Assembly (NCBI RefSeq): GCF_963676685.1
Contig: NC_092350.1
Span: forward strand, 1,663,486-1,727,485
Length of the DNA stretch: 64,000 nucleotides
DNA from: Mytilus edulis
Taxonomy: Eukaryota > Mollusca > Bivalvia > Mytilida > Mytilidae
Direction: 5' to 3'
Part shown: positions 57,501 to 64,000 of the stretch, in pieces
Position numbering within the stretch: position 1 is the first letter of the stretch
Layout: each line of letters starts with the position of its first letter
The notes under the pieces: model-generated
What the model saw: the letters and a program-made list of their open reading frames with translations, nothing else
What the model was told of the DNA's origin: nothing
Database searches by the model: none
Position numbers and translations under genes: made by a program

Positions 57501-60500
57501 TTGTACTAGTAGATATTGGAATTCCGATTTGTACTAGCAGTTATTGGAACTCCGTTTTGTACTGAATTTTGATTAGTATTTATCAGAATTCCAATTTCTT
57601 CTAGTAGATATTGTAATTTCGATTCTTAGTGGATTTTAATTAGCATTCATCAGAATTTCAATTTCTACAAGTAGATATTGGAATTCCAATTTGTACTGGA
57701 TTTTTATTAGTATTCATCAGAATTCTAATTTGTACTAGTAGATATTTGAATTCCGATTTGTACTGGATTTTTATTAGTATTTATCATAATTCTAATTTGT
57801 ACTAGTGGATATTTGAATTCTGATTTGTACTGGATTTTAATTAGTATTTATCTTAATTCCAATTTCTACTAATAGATATTGGAAATTCCGATTTGTACTT
57901 GATTTTGATTCGCATTTATCAGAATTCCAATTTCTACTAGTAGATATTGGAAATTCCGATTTGTACTGGATTTTAATAAGAATTTATCAGAATTCTAATT
58001 TCTTCTGGTAGATATTGGAATTCCGATTTGTACTTGATTTTGATTGTAGTTATCAGAATTCCTATTTCTACTAGTAGATATTGGAATTCCGATTTGTACT
58101 GGATTTTAATTAGTATTTATCAGAATTCCGATTTCTACTAGTAGATATTGGAATTCCGATTTGTACTGGTTATAATAAGTATTTATCAGAATTCTAATTT
58201 GTACTAGTAGATATTGGAATTCCGATTTGTACTGGATTTTTATTAGTATTTATCAGAATTCTAATTTGTACTAGTAGATATTGGAATTCCGATTTGTACT
58301 AGCAGTTATTGGAACTCCGTTTTGTACTGAATTTTGATTAGTATTTATCAGAATTCCAATTTCTTCTAGTAGGTATTGGAATTCCGATTCTTAGTGGATT
58401 TTAATTAGCATTGATCAGAATTTCAATTTCTACTAGTAGATATTGGAATTCCAATTTGTACTGGATTTTTATTAGTATTTATCAGAATTCTAATTTGTAC
58501 TAGTAGATATTTGAATTCCGATTTGTACTGGATTTTTATTAGTATTTATCATAATTCTAATTTGTACTAGTGGATATTTGAATTCCGATTTGTACTAGCA
58601 GTTATTGGAACTCCGTTTTGTACTGGATTTCGATTAATATTGATCAGAATTCCAATTTCTACTAGTAGATATTGGAATTCAGATTTCTACTGGATTTTAA
58701 TTAGTAATTATCAGACTTCTAATTTGTACTAGTAGATATTTGAATTCCGATTTTTACTGGATTTTTTATTAGTATTTATCAGAATTCTAATTTGTACTAG
58801 TAGATATTGGAATTCCGATTTGTACTGGATTTTTATTAGTATTTATCATAATTCTAATTTGTACTAGTAGATATTGGAATTCTGATTTGTACTAGCAGTT
58901 ATTGGAACTCCGTTTTGTACTGGATTTTGATTAGTATTTATCAGAATTCCAATTTCTTCTAGTAGATATTGGAATTCCGATTTGTACTGGATTTTAATAA
59001 GTTTTTATCATAATTCTAATTTCTACTACTAGATACTGGAATTCCGATTTGTAAAGGATTTTAATAAGTATTTATTAGAATTCCAATTTCTACTAGTAGA
59101 TATTGAAAATTCCGATTTGTACTGGATTTTAATTAGTATTTATCAGAATTCCAATTTCTACTAGTAGATATTGGAATTACGATTTGTACTGGATTTTAAT
59201 TAGTATTTATCATAATTCTAATTTCTACTAATAGATATTGGAAATGCCGATTTGTACTTGAATTTGATTAGTATTTATCAGAATTCCAATTTCTACTAGT
59301 AGATATTGGAAATTCCGATTTGTACTGGATTTTAATTAGTATTTATCAGAATTTTAATTTCTTCTGGTAGATATTGGAATTTCGATTTGTACTTGATTTT
59401 GATTTGTAGTTATCAGAATTCCTATTTCTACTAATAGATATTGGAATTTCGATTATTACTGGATTTTAATTAGTATTTATCAGAATTCTAATTTGTACTA
59501 GTAGATATTGGAATTCCGATTTGTACTGGATTTTAATTAGTACTTATCAGAATTCTAATTTGTACTAGTAGATATTGGAATTCCGATTTGTACTAGCAGT
59601 TATTAGAACTCCGTTTTGTACTAGATTTTGATTAGTATTTATCAGAATTCCAATTTCTTCTAGTAGATATTGGAATTCCGATTTGTACTGGATTTTAATA
59701 AGGATTTTTCAGAAATTCAATTTCTACTAGTAGATATTGGAATTCCGATTTGTAAAGGATTTTAATAAGTATTTATTAGAATTCCAATTTCTACTAGTAG
59801 ATATTGAAAATTCCGATTTGTACTGGATTTTAATTAATATTTTTCAGAATTCCAATTTCTACTAGTAGATATTGGAATTCCGATTTGTACTGGATTTTTA
59901 TTGGTATTTATCAGAATTCCGCATTCTACAAGTAGATATTGGAATTCCGATTTGTACTGGATTTTAATAAGTATTTATCAGAATTGCAATGTCTTCTAGT
60001 AGATATTGGAATTCCAATTTGTACTGGATTTTAATTAGTAATTATCAGAATTCCAATTTCTACTAGTAGATATTGGAATTCCGATTTGTACTGGATTTTA
60101 ATAAGTATTTATCATAATTCTAATTTCTACTAGTAGATATTGGAATTCCGATTTGTGCTGGATTTTAATAAGTATTTATCATAATTCTAATTTCTACTAG
60201 TAAATATTGGAATTCCGAATTTGCTGGATTTTAATAAGTATTTATCATAATTCTAATTTCTACTAGAAGATATTGGAATTCCGATTTGTGCTGGATTTTA
60301 ATAAGTATTTATCATAATTCTAATTTCTACTAGTAGATATTGGAATTCCGATTTGTGCTGAATTTTAATAAGTATTTATCTTAATTCTAATTTCTACTAG
60401 TAGATTTTGGAATTCCGATTTGTGCTGGATTTTAATAAGTATTTATCATAATTCAAATTTCTGCTAGTAGATATTTGAATTCCGATTTGTAATAGGAGGA

Positions 60501-60512
60501 TTCTTGATCATA
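54530..60512. repeat. 67-bp satellite array with higher-order structure
   Basis: About 6 kb of GGAATTCCGATTTGTACTGG, ATTTTAATTAGTATTTATCA, GAATTCTAATTTGTACTAGT and AGATATT (67 bp), roughly 85 units. The two halves share GAATTCNNATTTGTACT, so the unit is an old dimer. At the left edge (about 54590-54715) five simpler 28-bp units occur (GGAATTCCGATTTGTACTAG plus CAGTTATT). Both edges carry an inverted AGAATCCTCCTA.TACAAATC. Confidence 0.93.
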
Positions 60513-60853
60513 CAGAATTCCAATTTGTAACATAAACAAATTAGTGTTATCATTTGAATAATTAATTATTAGTTAGTGATGTACATTCAAGAATAGTACA
60601 CAAAATGAACAGAAAATCAGGCATTTTTGGGTGATTATGCTTTTGTCAAGTGCACCTTTCTAGAGACAATATTTTAAGCCAAGACAAAAAAGTACAATAC
60701 AACATGAATAAATAAATGAATAAAAAAGATATTGGGAACACAACCATCCTTGGGTTGACAATTCTGGATGTCTACATAAAATGTGGATCATTAAACCGTT
60801 TTATGGAACAGGAAATTAGCTATGATGTTATGAAGATACATTTTGTACTACAT
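60513..60853. other. Spacer, nothing recognised
   Basis: AT-rich. The frame starting at 60716 is interrupted by a MITE end and has no motif. Confidence 0.4.
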
Positions 60854-60905
60854 CAGTGGCGGATCCAGCCCCCGGACCCCCTTATTTTGGACGATAAATG
60901 CACTA
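60854..60905. mobile_element. Truncated GGATCCAG MITE
   Basis: CAGTGGCGGATCCAG followed by CCCCCGG and TTTTGGACGATAAATGCA; right half missing. Confidence 0.7.
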
Positions 60906-61144
60906 GGACTACTGAAACAAACGTCGAGGAAGCAGAACGTAGTAATTTTACATTTCATAGGCAGCAGAGTCAACACTTAGATCCAGTCTGTGGTTAAATT
61001 ATTTTTGATAATTTTAACAAACCTTCATGGAATTTATATGAAACATGGACAGAAGGTTCTTCATGAACAAAAGACAGCATCAAGAATACTTTGAACTGGT
61101 TTTTTTCTTTATATTTCTGTATTTTTTCTGATAAATGGACTAAA

Positions 61145-61820
61145 TTTTTGTCGAGCCTGCGACTTTTGTCGCAGAAAGCTCGACATATGGATAGTGACCC
61201 GGCGGCGGCAGCGGTGTTAGCTCATTTCCTAAAAGCTTTATATTTTAGAAGGTGGAAGATCTGGATGCTTCATACTTTGTATATAGATGCCTCATGTTAC
61301 GAAGTACATGTCACATGCTCAATGTCCTTTACCTTCATTTTCATGGTTCAGTGACTACTTGAAAAAAAAATAAGATTTTTTGTAATGTTGAATTCTCTCT
61401 TATTATTAGTAATAGGATAACTATATTGGGTATGTGCGTACCTTGCAAGGTCCTCATGCCAGTCAGACAGTTTTCACTTGACCTCGACCTCATTTCATGG
61501 ATCAGTGAAGAAGGCTAAGTTTTGGTGGCCAAGTCCATATCTCAGATACTATGAGCAATAGGTCTAGTACAAATGTATATTCAGTGTATGGAAGGACTGT
61601 AAGGTGTACATGCCCAACTAGCAGGTGTCATCTGACCTTGACCTCATTTTCATGGTTTAGTGGTTATAGTTATTTTTTGTGCTGTGGTCTGTTTTTCTCA
61701 TACTGTATGCAATAGGTCTACTATATTTGGTGTATGGAAGGATTTTAAGTTGTTCATGATTAGCTGGCAACTTTCATCTCACCTTGACCTCATTTGCATG
61801 GTTCAGTGGTCACAGTTAAG
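61145..61820 (+). mobile_element. Pearl/HINE-like element, GTCGAGC family
   Basis: Opens TTTTTGTCGAGCCTGCGAC facing GTCGCAGAAAGCTCGAC (strong hairpin), then CCGGCGGCGGCAGCGG, then core units of about 150 bp with GGTGTCATCTGACCTTGACC and TTTGGTGTATGGAAGGA. Same core as 36330-36850. Confidence 0.75.
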
Positions 61821-62270
61821 CCCCAGTCCCACTAGACCACGATCGCACTACGCTCACCGCGATCTAAAATAAATTCAGATCGTGATGAGGTCGCGGTATG
61901 AGCGGCATGAAAATGTAAATTTTCGTTGCTTTCAAGATGCTACTACGTCCTCGTTACGCTTCTATAACGATCCCGCTACGATTATACCACGTTCTCAACG
62001 CGCTTATTCTACGACCTCACTACGCTTATCAAGATCTTTCTACGCTCATCATGTTCTCACTACGACCATATCACGAGTTATCCAATTGCAACACGATCTT
62101 ATCACGCTTTTACTGCGATTATAACTTACGTTCTTACCACGATTATACTACGTTCATACCGCAATCTTACTTCGTTATCAGAAATAACGTCAACATCGTG
62201 TTCAATTTCAATACAATTCCATTCTTTCTATTTCTGACTAATACATAGATTTCTCGAAAAAAAAACCAGT

Positions 62271-62400
62271 CATGCCACCAAAATCTTCTAAAACACGTAG
62301 GCGTGGTGGTAGGGGTTGATGTAGAGGCAGAGGGAACTCTGATAGTAACGAGTCCTGATCAAGCAGAGATTTTGGACCGACCAATCCAACCTAAATTACA
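62271..62400 (+). pseudogene. Fossil ORF start inside the TIR element
   Basis: ATG CCA CCA AAA TCT reads MPPKSSKTRRRGGRG, stop, CRGRGNSDSNES, stop, SSRDFGPTNPT, stop. The basic, Gly/Arg-rich start looks like the N-terminus of an element-encoded DNA- or RNA-binding protein. The rest is missing. Confidence 0.45.
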
Positions 62401-62479
62401 ACCTTTTGCTGGTACATAAAGTTCAAATGACGATATTTTAGTGAACGATAGCAGAGATGACACAGATGTGTCAATAGAT

Positions 62480-62665
62480 ACAGGAATATGTTGTATGAGT
62501 GCCAATGAGACAACTCTCCGTCCAAGTAACAATTTATAAAAGTAAACCATTATAGACCAAGGTAATGCCTTCAACACGGAGACTTGGCTCCGAACAGCAA
62601 GCTATAAAGGGCCAAAAAAAAATACGAGTGTAAAACCATTCAAACAGGAAAACCAACGGTGTGAA
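62480..62665 (-). repeat. Diverged R1 repeat nested in the TIR element
   Basis: GTATGAGTGCCAATGAGACA, ACTCTCCGTCCAAGTAAC and AGCAAGCTATAAAGGGCC follow R1 order. Confidence 0.65.
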
Positions 62666-63149
62666 AATGACCATGAGAATGATGGTTGTAGTATAAACGC
62701 AGTCAGGTCGTAAGGAGAGCGTGACGAGGACGGCAAGAGCTTGCTAGAATCGTACTATGGTCTTGAACAGCGTGGTGTAAATGTGTAATAGTCGTAGTGG
62801 AAGCGTAGTTGGGTCGCGGTGAGAACGTGATGGTCGTAGTGAGGTCGTAATAAGGTAGCTGTGAGATCTCAGTGCAGTCTTGCTGAATAATATCACGCTT
62901 TCGCTACACTCTCGCCTCGATGGTACTTGTGCGCTCTCACTAGCCTCTACTACGACCTGATTTAGCCACGACCGCACCACGATTATTTTGAACGTGTTCA
63001 AAGTTGGCCACGCTCATCACGATCTTGAAGACCTCACCACGACCGTTATACGACCTTACTGCGATCTGCACGATCGTACTACGATCATCAAAATTTGTAT
63101 TTTTTTTTGTAGATTGTAGTGCGATCGTGGTCTAGTGGGACTGCGGTAT

Positions 63150-63402
63150 TATGTGACAGTTGGGGGGCTATGGATTTTTTTTCTGGATTAACTTTTTTTT
63201 TCGACTGCGGCGAAAAACAATCTATTTTTTTCGCGAAAAGTCGAAAACAATTTTTTTTCTTTCATTTTAGCATTGCATATAGTGGCAGCTGAGGGGGAAA
63301 CAAACATTTTTTTTTCTCAGAATCAAACACAAATTATTTTTTTCTCTAAAAACTGAAAACAAACTTTTTTTTCCAAAAAAATCCATATCCAACGCAATGA
63401 TA
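63150..63402. mobile_element. Small MITE with T/A-rich body
   Basis: GGGGGGCTATGGATTTTTTT at the left faces AAAAAAATCCATATCC at the right. Inner T-runs alternate with CGAAAA and GAAAACAAA motifs. Confidence 0.6.
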
Positions 63403-63430
63403 GGTTTGAACGTAGTTTTCAATTTAGACT

Positions 63431-64000
63431 TGTTTATATCATATCACAATATCTCAGTAGCATGAGTCCGAATCCCGACGAGGGAAGAACAAAAAATTTG
63501 GGAACGCAAACTTACAGATCTAACATTGTTGGGCTGATGTTTAGACGAGTTGTATAAACACAATGTACACAGACATGTATCACAATCACTACTGGTGATC
63601 CGATGGATAAATCTGTTGTAGAGTTGTCACTGGTTCAGACGTACTTATAGATATAATTATTTCTGTGACTGTATCTTGCATTAATTTGTAGGATCCTTTA
63701 CTATAGATAATTCAGCCGATCTGTAACACTACCATCTTCATACCTTATATATCATGTACTGTATTACGACACTAGATTCAAACTGACGAGGAAAGGTAAC
63801 ACCCGGCCACCGAAAGCTTTATTTTTGTGAAGCCAAGGTGGTCGAGTGGTCTAGCGCGCCGGGTACGGTGCAGGCGATTTGGTGTCACGATATCTCAGTA
63901 GCATCAGTTCGAATCCCGACGAGGGAAGAACAAAAAATTTGCGAAAGCAAATTTACAGATCATATATATGTTACAGTGAATTTGTATAATCAGGGATTAT
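63431..64000 (+). mobile_element. tRNA-derived SINE, tandem copies (second truncated by window end)
   Basis: The copy at about 63828 has an A box TGGTCGAGTGG and a B box AGTTCGAATCC, as in a tRNA, then GACGAGGGAAGAACAAAAAA. The same B-box region occurs 441 bp earlier (about 63450-63500), with a body between them that ends CCGAAAGCTTTATTTTTGTG. The head lacks a plausible tRNA fold around the anticodon, so it is a SINE head rather than a tRNA gene. Confidence 0.72.

Larger units (their letters stand above)
61821..63146. mobile_element. 1.3-kb TIR element with degenerate subterminal repeats
   Basis: The left end CCCCAGTCCCACTAGACCAC and the right end are inverted copies over about 30 bp with one mismatch. 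Both flanks inside are filled with short, varied CTACGATC/CACTACGACC units. The interior holds a fossil ORF and an R1 insertion. No target duplication could be fixed. Confidence 0.82.

Noticed and set aside
63828..63925. Functional tRNA gene
   Set aside because: A and B boxes are present but the arms do not pair as a tRNA and the sequence recurs with a SINE body.

Overview
The window looks like nuclear DNA from a marine bivalve, most probably a mussel (Mytilidae). It is AT-rich, has long introns and sparse genes, and is dense with diverse repeats. It carries a molluscan shell-matrix-type gene (VWA, chitin-binding and LamG domains) and several repeats built like the bivalve pearl/HINE (Helentron-related) elements. 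The species is inferred from gene and repeat content; no search was run.

Layout. 1-8.5 kb: gene-poor, with a hAT-like MITE, a 5'-truncated non-LTR retrotransposon (minus strand), two further reverse-transcriptase relics, palindromic MITEs and copies of an abundant dispersed repeat, called R1 here. 8.6-20.2 kb: a complete ten-exon plus-strand gene for a secreted Pif/BMSP-like shell-matrix protein of 666 residues. Intron 1 holds a 1.3-kb fold-back transposon nested in R1, and intron 7 holds a large palindrome. 22.7-23.5 kb: a minus-strand carbonyl-reductase-like SDR whose catalytic Ser and Tyr are both replaced. 28.5-30.8 kb: a minus-strand single-exon 7TM receptor whose C-terminus runs into a 48-bp coding-derived minisatellite. 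31.5-32.4 kb: a homogeneous 47-bp minisatellite. 34.3-48.2 kb: exons of an unrecognised plus-strand gene with two in-frame stops. Its last putative intron is filled by a damaged but nearly full-length non-LTR element (ORF1 with a PHD finger, ORF2 with endonuclease and RT) and by pearl-like repeats. 48.4-53.9 kb: nested repeats inside a possible element with inverted ends. 54.5-60.5 kb: a 6-kb satellite of 67-bp units with higher-order structure, bounded by short inverted repeats. 60.5-64 kb: more pearl-like sequence, a 1.3-kb terminal-inverted-repeat element with a fossil ORF, a MITE and a tandem tRNA-derived SINE.

The host genes do not form a pathway. The Pif-like protein would act in the extracellular organic matrix of the shell, the SDR is a probable cytosolic cofactor-binding protein, and the receptor is a plasma-membrane receptor of probable peptide-GPCR type. 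The rest is mostly a record of transposition. Target-site duplications can be read for five insertions, nesting orders can be reconstructed, and at least five dispersed families share one architecture: a terminal hairpin, then a CG-rich GTCY-like tract, then core repeats of about 145-170 bp where a core is present.
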